Shown here: in pieces, positions 1 to 8,591 of the stretch
How the letters are laid out: every line of letters starts with the position of its first letter
Numbering within the stretch: the stretch's first letter is position 1
NCBI GenBank assembly: GCA_031969915.1
Contig: DALYJJ010000045.1
Coordinates: forward strand, 1 to 42,781
Reading direction: 5' to 3'
Length of the DNA: 42,781 nucleotides
DNA from: DALYJJ01 sp031969915
GTDB taxonomy: Bacteria; Acidobacteriota; Terriglobia; Bryobacterales; Bryobacteraceae
Position numbers and translations under genes: made by a program
Notes under the pieces: generated by a model
What the model was told of the DNA's origin: nothing
The model's input: only the letters and a program-made list of their open reading frames with translations
Databases searched by the model: none

Positions 1-1946
1 GAACGAATCCACAGGCTGTGCCGGGATCCGAGGATGTTCCGGTAGTCCGCGCGGCCGCCTAACTCGGCGCCTTGATGAATCGTCCTTCCGGCGCTGGTTA
101 ACGTCGCTCCCACACCGCCGGCCACGCTCGCCGGGATGATCTGGTTCTCGAAGTCCATCCGGAAGAACGCCGCTTCCAGCGCCGCCGTCCGTCCGGCCCG
201 TGTGCGCACGCCTACTTCGTAGTTCCAACTCATCTCCGGATCCAGTTCAATGGTTCCGCCGGTGGTGTTACTGATCACGTCTTCGGCTCGCGGCGGCGAG
301 AAGCCCCGGTGCACGCCCGCGAAAACCGTGGTCCCGCCGGATGGGCTGTAGGTAAGGCCCAAGCCGGGAATCCACTGGGTGAGATCCGTCCGCCCCCGCA
401 CGTTCAGCAGCCGATTCACGCGCTCAAAGCGGACGTGCTCCAGACGCAGCCCCGGCGTGATGCCGAACTTGCCGAAGACGAAACGGTTTTGCACAAAGCC
501 CGACCACGCCGTTGCCTTCCGCTCATTGCTTTCCACCAGCCGCCCATCGCGCGACACCGGCGTTTCGCCGTTGCGCTGCGTCCGGTCCTGGTTCTCGAAG
601 TGGCCGCGGAAGCCGAAGTCCATCTCGTTGCGGATACCCATCCAGTTGCTCGAAACCCGCACCCGCGGCTCAAAACCCGCCGTCACGTAGTCACGCAGCC
701 GCCCCTCGTTACCGCAGGTGGTCAACAGGTTCGCCATGCCCCCGCAGGCCGGGTCCGCCGAATCGTTCGGCCGTTGGTTGGAGTTGCTCGACTGCCTCCA
801 CCAGTCGCGCGCGAAGCGCTGGCCGTACACGTTGGTCGCCACCACAACGTTCGACGTTGCCGCGACGGTGTGCGTGATGGCCCCTCCCAGGCGGCGGAAA
901 TCGACGAAGTCGTTCCGAAACGGATTGCCGCGCGGATTCGCCTGCCACTCCGCTTCCCGCAGCCCCGAATACGTGAGGTTCGAATCCTCGCCGTAGTAGT
1001 TTGCCTTCACGGAAAGCGTCTGGCGCGCACCGATGCTCTGTAGAACCTTGCCCGTCACGTCGGTCAGCCCGAAGCGGGTATTCTCTCTCGCGCCTTCGCC
1101 CTGCTTGCGCATCGCATCGAACAACAGTCCCGTCCGCCCGATGGTGGTTCCCCACCGTGCGTGCCCGTTCAGGTAATCGCGGTTCCCGCCGATGACCGTC
1201 ACCGCTCCACTCGACCGGTCCGGCGGCGCGGGCGTCAGGTAGTTGATCACGCCACCCACCGTCGAGGGCCCGTACAGAACCTGGCCGGACCCCTTCACCA
1301 CCTCGATGTTGTCGAAGCGGTCCACCGGCGGGTGATAATAACTTGCATTATCGCCATAGGGCGCATAGGAGACCGGAACGCCGTCTTCGAGCAGCAGCAC
1401 CTTGCTGGAACGCGTCGGGTTCAGCCCACGGATGCCGATGTTCGGGCGGAGACCGAGGCCCTCCTCGCCCCGCGTGAACACGCCCGGAGCCTTGCGTAGA
1501 GCCTCGTCGACCGTTAGTACGCGGCTTTGCGTGAGGGTCGCCGCGTCGATCAGCGCCACCGCTCCCGGAGTCGCCGCCAGCGCTGCCTCCGGTCCCACCA
1601 CCGCCGTCGCGCGAATGGTGACCTCCTGGGCGAGCGTCGCCGGTTGCAATACGATGTCAACAGCGGCGGGCTTGCCCGGTCCGGCAACGATCGTCCTGCG
1701 ATACTCCGCGAAGCCGTCCGCCGTAATCGACAGCTCGTATTCGCCGCGTCCCGCTTCCACGCGGAAAGCGCCGTCCGCTCCGGTTGCCGCGGCGATCTCC
1801 GTGCCCGCGCCGCGCAGTCGCAGCCGAACCGTGGCCCCCGGCACGCTCCTGCCGCTCGCGTCGAGCAAACGTCCTTCAATGGGAAACAACGCCTCACCCA
1901 GGAGCACCGCGGCTACCGCCGCGAACGAAGCAAGCACCCTGCCCAT
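1..1946 (-). CDS. TonB-dependent outer-membrane receptor, FecA-like (partial, C-terminus missing)
   Basis: The encoded protein is an outer-membrane receptor for energised uptake of a ligand, probably a ferric chelate. The N-terminus is a signal peptide (MGRVLASFAAVAAVLLG), followed by a carboxypeptidase-regulatory-like fold of about 80 residues, then the plug domain with 'RPNIGIRGLNPTRSSKVLLL', 'EDGVPVSYAPYGDNASYY' and 'VVKGSGQVLYGPSTVGGVI', which is typical of the FecA branch. The barrel follows and runs off the left edge of the window with about 649 residues visible. The ATG at 1946 is preferred over an in-frame ATG at 1988 because AGGAGG lies 11 bases before it and the hydrophobic signal begins there. 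A promoter lies just upstream. The substrate cannot be read from the sequence. No gene for TonB or ExbBD is in the window. Confidence 0.9.
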   Translation of the reverse strand, partial: MGRVLASFAAVAAVLLGEALFPIEGRLLDASGRSVPGATVRLRLRGAGTEIAAATGADGAFRVEAGRGEYELSITADGFAEYRRTIVAGPGKPAAVDIVLQPATLAQEVTIRATAVVGPEAALAATPGAVALIDAATLTQSRVLTVDEALRKAPGVFTRGEEGLGLRPNIGIRGLNPTRSSKVLLLEDGVPVSYAPYGDNASYYHPPVDRFDNIEVVKGSGQVLYGPSTVGGVINYLTPAPPDRSSGAVTVIGGNRDYLNGHARWGTTIGRTGLLFDAMRKQGEGARENTRFGLTDVTGKVLQSIGARQTLSVKANYYGEDSNLTYSGLREAEWQANPRGNPFRNDFVDFRRLGGAITHTVAATSNVVVATNVYGQRFARDWWRQSSNSNQRPNDSADPACGGMANLLTTCGNEGRLRDYVTAGFEPRVRVSSNWMGIRNEMDFGFRGHFENQDRTQRNGETPVSRDGRLVESNERKATAWSGFVQNRFVFGKFGITPGLRLEHVRFERVNRLLNVRGRTDLTQWIPGLGLTYSPSGGTTVFAGVHRGFSPPRAEDVISNTTGGTIELDPEMSWNYEVGVRTRAGRTAALEAAFFRMDFENQIIPASVAGGVGATLTSAGRTIHQGAELGGRADYRNILGSRHSLWIR

Positions 1947-1996
1947 CGCGTTCGCTCGACCTCCTCTTCTGCAAATCAGTTGCAGCATGAAGTCCG

Positions 1997-2026
1997 AGTA
2001 TAGAGCGATCCGGACCCCGGAGGCAA
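1997..2026 (-). promoter_or_regulatory. Sigma-70-type promoter of the FecA-like receptor
   Basis: On the minus strand, TTGCCT (2026-2021) and TATACT (2002-1997) are separated by 18 bases. The predicted transcript starts near 1990, giving a leader of about 44 bases with an AGGAGG before the ATG at 1946. The -10 is followed by CG, as in two other TATACTCG sites in this window. Confidence 0.6.
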
Positions 2027-2048
2027 GCGAAAACAGGACCAGCAGGGA

Positions 2049-4655
2049 TTAAAACGCCACCGATACCTGGAACCGGAAGGTGCGTCCGTCGTTCAGGGTA
2101 TTGGTGATTGCCCCAAAATTGGTATCCGTGAGCGACAAACCGGGTTCGGCAAACTGGGGCGTGTTGGTCAGATTCACGGCTTCGGCTCCCACTCGCAGCC
2201 GGCGTTCGCCGCGCACCGCGAAGTCCCCGGTCAAACCTGCATTCCAGTTGCGAATGGGTGCCCGCCGCAGCACGTTGCGGCCCATGTTCCCACGCTCCTG
2301 GCCCGGCTGCACGTAAGTGAAGGCCGAGCGCGGCATCAGTGCGCGCGACACGTCCGGGTGGCCGATGGTACGCCCCAGGACGGACGGATCGACGACGTTC
2401 GGCCGGTCGCCGCCGATGCCGTCGACGTTCCCGAAGCCGGGTGCATCGGAGCCGGTTTGCAGGTTGAACGTTGTTCCCGACTTGGCCAGAATCACCGAAC
2501 TCATGCTCCAAGCGCCCAGCCGCCGAGCCCAACCCGAGGCCGGTCGCGGCAGGGCATAGTTCAGCCGGAGCAGCGCCGCGTGCGGTTGGTCGAAGCGGCT
2601 CCGCCCCTTCATGTCGCCGTGCACGTCGAACTCGCCCTGGCTGCGGAAGCGGAAGGAATCGTTATCGTGCGCCACGTTAGTGTAGTCGCCGCCGAGATCG
2701 ATCGCCTTACTGAACCAATACGAGGCGTCCAAGGAAAGGCCGCGCCAGGAGGGAATCAGAAACGATGTCCGCACGGCGTCGAAGAACGCCCGCGAACCGT
2801 TCGTCACTCTGCGGATATCGACATGGTTCGGGTTGGCGCGCCGCTGGTCGATCGTGCGAGTGGTCAATTCCACCCCGCTCATCGGGTGCGCCCGGTTGAA
2901 GAACCAATGATGGAGCAGCTTCACGGACCGGCTTCCCGTATAGCCCAACTGCCAGCGCCAGGACCGGCGTGGTTCAAACTCCCAGGAGATCCCGTACTGG
3001 CCTGAATAGGGGCTGCTGAGGTTCTCCTGGTAGTCATAGAGCACGGTCCGCGGCAGGCGGCTCAAGTCCACCGGCGCGGGCGGCCGCACGGCCACCAGGA
3101 GGTCCGGATCGAAGACCACCTGCTTGATGTTGCCTGGGGCGTTGAACCGGACTTGCTGGAACGTGACGGGAAAGATCTCACCGTAGTGCAGCCCCGCGGC
3201 GGCTCGCAGCACGCCCAGCCGCGCCCGCCCCGGCCGCCAGGCCACTCCGGCAAAGGGACCCAGATTGTTCCAGTCGCTGTAGTAAGGCAGGCGATTCCGC
3301 CGGTTCACCTCCACCGGGCGGGTGATCGGCCGGTAGCCGGCGCCGAGCTGAATCGTCAGGTTCGCCCTCGGCGACCACTTGTCAGAAGCATAGACCCAAT
3401 GCTCCCAATACCGGAAGCCCCGCGCTCGTTCGCCCACTGAGAGAAACCACGTCGTCGGCAATCCCAGGCGCAGATTCGTGATCGCGTCGTTGCCGTAGTT
3501 ATTGTTGAACGACAATGCCCCGAGATGCGCGTCGGACTCTGTGCCGTTCAGTTGCCGGCGGATGCTCTCAAAACCGAAGGCCGCCGAATGCCGGCCTGCC
3601 GTACGGCGCACCTGCGCGGCCCCTCGCCAGTTGTTCACGGCGCGGTCGGTCGGGATCGCATTCTGCGGGTTGATCTGGGTCAGCACGTTGCTCGTGAAGA
3701 TCTGCGGCCCCAGGTTGTTGTTCTCAGGCACCAGTTGAATCGTAGCGCGGTCGAACCGGAATCCGAGTTGCGAGACGGTGCGCGCCGACCACTCCCGGTT
3801 CCAGGTCGCCGCCGCCGTGTGGGCGCGCGTCGTGGTGTCCGGATTCTGTCCCTTTAATAACTGAAACGCGAGCACCCGCTGCGCCAGGAAGGAATGGGCG
3901 AACACCAGAGTGTCGCGCTCGGAAAGCCGCTGCTGCAGCCGCGGTGCAAGGCTGTTGTTCGCCACCCGCTGCGGTGCGTTCAGGTTCACCATGCGGATGT
4001 CGATATCGGTGCGATTCGGCAGCAGCGCCGGGTATGCGTCCAGGATCCGCTGCACGTAGGCGCGCTTCTCCGGGTGGTCCGTGAGAGGGGTCCGCTCACT
4101 GGCCAGCGGCGCCAGGATGTTCCCGTTCACCATTCCGCGAATGCGCTGCAGCGAGCCCGTAGCGCTGAACGCCGCGCCCCGCCACAGCCTCCCACCCGTT
4201 TCGAGCGCCAGTTGGTTCTCGCGCGCGGGCTGCACCGGACCCACCTGAAAGAATGCCCGCGCCGAGGTGGCGCTGTTCAGGTGAGTCCACGTCAGGCGCC
4301 CGCGCCACGAAGCGGCCCCGTTCGGCGCCGCCAGAAACGGCGCGGCCGGCGCCTGCCCGTACTCCGCTCCGAAGTAGTTCCGCCCGGGCTGGAATTCGGT
4401 GATCACTGTGGCCGAGGTGCCGATGCGCTGGTTCAGTTCCTTCAGTGCGTTGTTGTCGATCAGGTTGAACTGCACGTTCTCATTGCGCCGGCTCTCGCCC
4501 GACCGGGTATCGGTCTGTCCCAACAGGTTTAACTGCGTGCGCTCCGCGTTCGATTCGCGCGCGGCCGGGGCCGGTGGCGCGGGTTTGTCGTCATTCTTCG
4601 ACGGCGGCGTTTGGACACCGGTCGCGGCTAGCAGAATCGGGAGGAGCCAAGTCAT
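2049..4655 (-). CDS. TonB-receptor-like outer-membrane barrel protein lacking a clear plug
   Basis: The 868-residue protein has a short signal peptide (MTWLLPILLAATGV), a Pro/Ala-rich stretch, then 'NVQFNLIDNNALKELNQRIG' and a long region of alternating aromatic strands ending in a terminal Phe ('FRFQVSVAF'), the usual outer-membrane barrel signature. It resembles the Oar/CarboxypepD-type receptors abundant in Acidobacteria in its C-terminal half ('GGDRPNVVDPSVLGRTIGHP', 'AEAVNLTNTPQFAEPGLSL'). It is shorter than the usual 1000-1200 residues, and I see neither the N-terminal carboxypeptidase-regulatory domain nor a complete plug. It may be a plugless porin-like derivative. No good ribosome-binding site precedes the ATG at 4655; AAGGAG lies about 21 bases upstream. 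It lies just upstream of the FecA-like receptor on the same strand, but that gene has its own promoter in the 102-base gap. Confidence 0.8.
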   Translation of the reverse strand: MTWLLPILLAATGVQTPPSKNDDKPAPPAPAARESNAERTQLNLLGQTDTRSGESRRNENVQFNLIDNNALKELNQRIGTSATVITEFQPGRNYFGAEYGQAPAAPFLAAPNGAASWRGRLTWTHLNSATSARAFFQVGPVQPARENQLALETGGRLWRGAAFSATGSLQRIRGMVNGNILAPLASERTPLTDHPEKRAYVQRILDAYPALLPNRTDIDIRMVNLNAPQRVANNSLAPRLQQRLSERDTLVFAHSFLAQRVLAFQLLKGQNPDTTTRAHTAAATWNREWSARTVSQLGFRFDRATIQLVPENNNLGPQIFTSNVLTQINPQNAIPTDRAVNNWRGAAQVRRTAGRHSAAFGFESIRRQLNGTESDAHLGALSFNNNYGNDAITNLRLGLPTTWFLSVGERARGFRYWEHWVYASDKWSPRANLTIQLGAGYRPITRPVEVNRRNRLPYYSDWNNLGPFAGVAWRPGRARLGVLRAAAGLHYGEIFPVTFQQVRFNAPGNIKQVVFDPDLLVAVRPPAPVDLSRLPRTVLYDYQENLSSPYSGQYGISWEFEPRRSWRWQLGYTGSRSVKLLHHWFFNRAHPMSGVELTTRTIDQRRANPNHVDIRRVTNGSRAFFDAVRTSFLIPSWRGLSLDASYWFSKAIDLGGDYTNVAHDNDSFRFRSQGEFDVHGDMKGRSRFDQPHAALLRLNYALPRPASGWARRLGAWSMSSVILAKSGTTFNLQTGSDAPGFGNVDGIGGDRPNVVDPSVLGRTIGHPDVSRALMPRSAFTYVQPGQERGNMGRNVLRRAPIRNWNAGLTGDFAVRGERRLRVGAEAVNLTNTPQFAEPGLSLTDTNFGAITNTLNDGRTFRFQVSVAF

Positions 4656-4704
4656 CGATGAAGCAAAGCGGCGTGGCTCCTTGCATGATACAACAGTGGG
4701 CGGG

Positions 4705-6861
4705 ATGTCCTACCGGAGTGCTTGTGTCGTTCTGGGTCTGTTGCTAGCCAGTTGCAAGACGAGCCCGCAGACGCTGCTCGATCGCGCCGGCCGCCTGGCC
4801 GCTGAAGGCAAGTACGGCGAGGCGGTGATTCTCGCCCGCCGCGCACTCCAGGCCGAGCCCAACTCCGGCGACGCCCTCTTCCATCTCGGTCAGTGGACGA
4901 GAGCCGACGGCGATTCCCCGGGCGCGTATCCCATCCTCCTGCGAGCCGTCGAGCTGCTCCCCGGCCGGGAAGCTCCCAAAGTCGCCGTCGCCGAACTCTG
5001 CATGGAAGCCATCCAGGCCACCGGCGGCCGGGGCAGGGGTTACTACGATCAACTCACCGCCGTTGCCGCCGACCTCAACCGCCGCTTTCCCGCTTCGCCC
5101 GAAGGTCCTCGCTACCAGGGCTACCTCGCCTTGCTCGATAACCGGCCCGCCGATGCCGTGCCGCTCTTCCAGGAAGCCGTCCGGCGCGATCCCAAGCACG
5201 CCGCCGCGAAGTTCGGTCTCGCCGAGGCCCGAATGCAGGCGGGCGACCCCGAAGCCGAGGCCTTTGCCAAACAACTGCTCGCCGAAAACCCCACCGCCGC
5301 GCCCCTCTATCGCCTGCTCATGATCGAGTACATCCGCCAGGGGCGCGGGCCGGACATCGTCGCCCTGATCGAATCGCGCGCCCGCGCCGTTCCCCGCGAT
5401 CTCGCGGTTCGCATGCAACTCGCCGCGGCCTACAGCAGCGCCGGCCGCGCCGCGGACGCCGCCAGGACGCTCGAGGCGATCCTCGCCTCCCCGGCTGAGT
5501 TCCCCGACGGCCCCTTGGAAGTCGCCGAGTTCCACCTCGCCGCAGGGGAAGCCGAGCGCGCTCTCCAGGTCCTTGACCAAGCCGCCGCGCGCCAGCCGCA
5601 GCGTGCGCTCATGTATCGCAAAGCCGCCTTGCGAGCCCTCACCGGCAGGCCTGCGGAGGCGGCTGAACGCCTCAAGGCCCTGCTCGCCGCCAACCCCAAC
5701 GACATCGACCTGCGGGCCCTCTCCGCCGCCGCCGATGCGAGTTCCACCGACGCCGCCACCCGCAAGCGCTCCTCCGATGCCATCGAAGCCCTGTTCAAGG
5801 AAAACCCTAAGCGGGCCGACCTCGCGATGCTCGCCGCCGAGGCCGCTGCCGATCGTGGTGACCTCGCCGAAGCCCGCCGCCGCGCCGGCACCGCCGTCAT
5901 CCTCGGCGCGGGCTTTGACGCCCACCTCCTGGCCGCCTCCATCGCTCAGCGCGAAGGCGATGCCGGCGCGGCCGTCCGTCTCGCCGAGGACGCGCTGGCC
6001 GTGTATCCGAACGCCCCCGCTGCTCAGTTTCTGCACGCCGCCGCCACGATCAATCGCGGCGATCCCAGGGCGGCCGGGCTCGTGCGCTCGCTCGCCGGGC
6101 GCTTCCCGGACTCGCAACAGGTGACCATTCTCAACGCTCAGCTCGCGCTGCGCGACGGCCGGTTCAAGGAAGCCATCGCCCTGCTCGCACCCCTTCAGGC
6201 GGACCCCGGCGCGGCGCGCGTCCTCGCCCTCGCCCACCTGGAATCCGGCAACCCCGGCGCTGCCGTCGCGCTGCTTCGCCCCCTGGCGCTGCAGCAGGCC
6301 GGCGACCCCGCGCTCGCCCTCTCCCTCGCGCGCGCACTTGACGCCGCCGGCGACCGCCCCGCCGCGGCCGCCGTCCTGCGGTCCGCTTTGGCCCAACGCC
6401 CCGACGACGGCTCGCTGCACGCCGCCGCGGCATCGCTCGCCTGGGAGGCGAAGGATTACGCCCCCGCCGAAAGCGGATTTCGCGAGGCGATGCGCATCCA
6501 GCCCTCGAATGCGAGCCACCAGAACAACCTCGCCTACTTGCTTGCCGAACAGGGAAAAAACCTGGACGAAGCGCTTGCCCTCGCGCGCCGCGCCACGGCT
6601 CTCGACGGCGCGAACCTCGAATACCGGGACACGCTCGCGTTCGTTTATCTCCAGCGCAAGGAGCCCAAACAGGCGGTCGCCCTACTCACGGAGCTCACCG
6701 GAAAGACGAACCGACCGGCCTTCTATTTCCGGCTTGCCCAGGCCCAACTCGCAGCCGGCGATTCAGCCGCTGCGCGCGCCGCCGCCCTTGCCGCTCAGCG
6801 AGCCAAGCCGTCGCCTGCGCTCGCGCCCGAGATCGCCCGCTTCCTCGCCGCTCTCCGCTGA
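4705..6861 (+). CDS. TPR-repeat lipoprotein, PrsT-like
   Basis: The 718-residue protein begins MSYRSACVVLGLLLASCK, a lipoprotein signal peptide with lipobox LASC, so it should be anchored in a membrane facing the periplasm. The rest is almost entirely tetratricopeptide-like helical pairs, Ala/Leu-rich, for example 'AAEGKYGEAVILARRALQAE' near the start and 'QNNLAYLLAEQGKNLDEALA' near the end. Its opening closely resembles PrsT, the TPR lipoprotein of PEP-CTERM/exosortase systems, and two PEP-CTERM genes lie tail-to-tail with it. An open frame extends upstream to 4399, but that part is antisense to the receptor gene and lacks a signal, so the ATG at 4705 was chosen. The 3' end overlaps the convergent PEP-CTERM gene by 67 bases. 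PrsT proteins I know of are usually longer, so the subfamily is tentative. Confidence 0.85.
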   Translation: MSYRSACVVLGLLLASCKTSPQTLLDRAGRLAAEGKYGEAVILARRALQAEPNSGDALFHLGQWTRADGDSPGAYPILLRAVELLPGREAPKVAVAELCMEAIQATGGRGRGYYDQLTAVAADLNRRFPASPEGPRYQGYLALLDNRPADAVPLFQEAVRRDPKHAAAKFGLAEARMQAGDPEAEAFAKQLLAENPTAAPLYRLLMIEYIRQGRGPDIVALIESRARAVPRDLAVRMQLAAAYSSAGRAADAARTLEAILASPAEFPDGPLEVAEFHLAAGEAERALQVLDQAAARQPQRALMYRKAALRALTGRPAEAAERLKALLAANPNDIDLRALSAAADASSTDAATRKRSSDAIEALFKENPKRADLAMLAAEAAADRGDLAEARRRAGTAVILGAGFDAHLLAASIAQREGDAGAAVRLAEDALAVYPNAPAAQFLHAAATINRGDPRAAGLVRSLAGRFPDSQQVTILNAQLALRDGRFKEAIALLAPLQADPGAARVLALAHLESGNPGAAVALLRPLALQQAGDPALALSLARALDAAGDRPAAAAVLRSALAQRPDDGSLHAAAASLAWEAKDYAPAESGFREAMRIQPSNASHQNNLAYLLAEQGKNLDEALALARRATALDGANLEYRDTLAFVYLQRKEPKQAVALLTELTGKTNRPAFYFRLAQAQLAAGDSAAARAAALAAQRAKPSPALAPEIARFLAALR

Positions 6862-7622
6862 CCGGCCGCCAGCGCCAGACCCCCGCCCACCAGCAGCAGG
6901 CCGCCCGGCTCGGGCGTGATCGTGAAGTTCGCATCCTGCCCTTCCACCGTGAACCACAACTGCTCATCGCCGCCCGCGCCGGTGGAGCGAACGCCCGTCA
7001 CCTTGCCGCGCACCACCCAATCGTGCGCCGCCAGATTCTCCGTCGACACCAGTAACTGAGTTACGAACGCCGTTCCCGGCGTGTTCGCTGAACCGTTCAC
7101 GAAAGCCCCGTCGGCAATCGCGAGCGTCGGGCTCGAAAAGCTGAAGTTGGAAAACGTCATCGACGAAGGATCGCGGCTCGCCCGCGCATTGAAGATCAGC
7201 GCGTTGAACGCGGCGCCCGGCGATGCACCCTGCAGCGTCTGCACGGTTGCCCCCGGCGGCGTGGGTGAGAACGTGCCCCAGGACAGCGTGGTCGTCGAAA
7301 CCGTGCCGTTGATCATCCGGTAGATGAACCCTTCGCCCGCCAGGTGCTCGATCTCCAGGTCGTAAGTCCGGCCCACCAGTCCCGAAGGATGATTCGAGTT
7401 GGCGCCCAAGCCCGCCGTGATGTACGTCGCCGGATTCGCCGTTCCCGAACTCCGCCCCAATTCCATGTCCCAGTTCGTATGCGACATCCGGTACTTCGTG
7501 CCGAACACCGTCGCCGTCCGCGCGTAGCCCTGCACCATGTACGAGTTCACGTAGATGGCCGCGCCCTGGGCCGCGGTCAGCGGAAGCAGCGCTCCGGCCA
7601 GGGCCAGGCTCGCCGCTCTCAT
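6795..7622 (-). CDS. PEP-CTERM sorting-domain protein (second tandem copy)
   Basis: The 275-residue exported protein starts MRAASLALAGALLPLTAAQG, a signal peptide, and ends with a PEP motif followed by a Gly/Leu-rich segment and basic cluster ('PEPGGLLLVGGGLALAAGQR'), the C-terminal sorting signal recognised by exosortases. The body is about half identical by eye to the upstream neighbour (shared 'GRTYDLE', 'LSWGTF', 'PGAAFNAL', 'FNARA', 'GAF', 'TQLLVS', 'WFT', 'EGQ', 'ANFTI'), so the two are tandem paralogues. The ATG at 7622 overlaps the stop of the upstream gene in an ATGA arrangement, implying coupled translation. Unusually, 18 residues follow the basic cluster and are encoded antisense to the last codons of the TPR gene. 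Ligand and role are unknown. Confidence 0.85.
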   Translation of the reverse strand: MRAASLALAGALLPLTAAQGAAIYVNSYMVQGYARTATVFGTKYRMSHTNWDMELGRSSGTANPATYITAGLGANSNHPSGLVGRTYDLEIEHLAGEGFIYRMINGTVSTTTLSWGTFSPTPPGATVQTLQGASPGAAFNALIFNARASRDPSSMTFSNFSFSSPTLAIADGAFVNGSANTPGTAFVTQLLVSTENLAAHDWVVRGKVTGVRSTGAGGDEQLWFTVEGQDANFTITPEPGGLLLVGGGLALAAGQRRAARKRAISGASAGDGLAR

Positions 7623-8464
7623 ATCCGCCCCGCCGCCAGCGCTTCGCGCCGCGGGCGTGTCTCGCGCCCGTTCTCCACTGCGCCGCGCCGCGAGTACTGC
7701 CGGATCAAGCCGAACAATCCAATCAGACCCCCGCCCGCCATCAGGTACCACGATGGCGGCTCCGGCGCCGGCGTCGCGATCGTGAAGTTCGCGTTTTGCC
7801 CTTCGATCGTGAACCACACGTCGTCGTCGCCGCCGTTTCCGCCCCGTACGCCGGTTACTCGCCCTCTCACCGTCCAATTGTGAGTGGCGAGATTCAACGG
7901 CGAAACCAGCAACTGGGTGGATGTCGTCGTCCCCGGCGTGGCCACGGAGCCGGCCAGAAACGCTCCGGTGGACGTGGTCAGCGTCGGACTCGTAAAGGTG
8001 AGTCCGCTGAAGGCCATGGACGAAGGGTTGCGAATCGCCCTCGCGTTGAATACCAGCGCGTTAAAGGCTGCCCCCGGCGCCGTTCCGCGCAGTTGCGCCG
8101 CGTTGGTGCCCGGCGGCGTCGTTGTGAACGTGCCCCAGGAGAGCGTGTTCGTGGCCGCGCCGTTCGTCATCCGGAAAATGAACCCCTGACCGGTCAGGTG
8201 CTGTAGTTCCAGATCGTAGGTCCGGCCCGATAGAAACGTCAGGTTGCCCAGGTTGATGTTGATCCGGCTGGCCGGGTTGCCGCCGCTTGCCGTCAGTCCG
8301 AGGGTCTCGTCAAAACCGGTGGGGGACAACCGGTACTTCGCACCCACCACCGTCGAAACCGCCGTGTATCCGCTGACCAGGTCGGAATTGATATAGATCA
8401 TGCTGCCGTGCGCCGCGCAAAGCGGGAAAAATGCACACAGCAGAAATAGGTTCTTACCCTTCAT
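7619..8464 (-). CDS. PEP-CTERM sorting-domain protein (first tandem copy)
   Basis: The 281-residue protein has a signal peptide (MKGKNLFLLCAFFPLCAAHG), a beta-rich body shared with the downstream paralogue, and a C-terminal 'PEPPSWYLMAGGGLIGLFGL' with basic residues after it. This is the PEP-CTERM type exosortase signal, so the protein is probably transferred through the inner membrane and processed at the surface or matrix. A GGAG five bases before the ATG at 8464 supports the start. After the basic cluster the frame continues for about 22 residues until it meets the start codon of the second copy, longer than usual for the family. No exosortase gene is in this window. Confidence 0.85.
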   Translation of the reverse strand: MKGKNLFLLCAFFPLCAAHGSMIYINSDLVSGYTAVSTVVGAKYRLSPTGFDETLGLTASGGNPASRININLGNLTFLSGRTYDLELQHLTGQGFIFRMTNGAATNTLSWGTFTTTPPGTNAAQLRGTAPGAAFNALVFNARAIRNPSSMAFSGLTFTSPTLTTSTGAFLAGSVATPGTTTSTQLLVSPLNLATHNWTVRGRVTGVRGGNGGDDDVWFTIEGQNANFTIATPAPEPPSWYLMAGGGLIGLFGLIRQYSRRGAVENGRETRPRREALAAGRI

Positions 8465-8591
8465 ACCTTCTCCGCACGTACTAGGAAATTAGTGCTATGT
8501 CGAGAATAACGAAGGGTGGGCAACGTGCCACTTAGCACCTTGCCCTAAGGTAAGGGGGAAAACGCCTGATCCGGACGGGACAAACCCTAGC

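Noticed and set aside
4744..6519. Long minus-strand open frame (591 residues) opposite the TPR gene
   Set aside because: Gly/Glu-rich composition without family motifs; it mirrors the TPR gene, whose high-GC codons keep the opposite strand open.
8480..8560. Sigma-54-like TGGCAC and TTGC upstream of the first PEP-CTERM gene, as described for PrsR-controlled genes
   Set aside because: The two parts are adjacent (one base apart) instead of about five bases apart, so the element does not fit the consensus.
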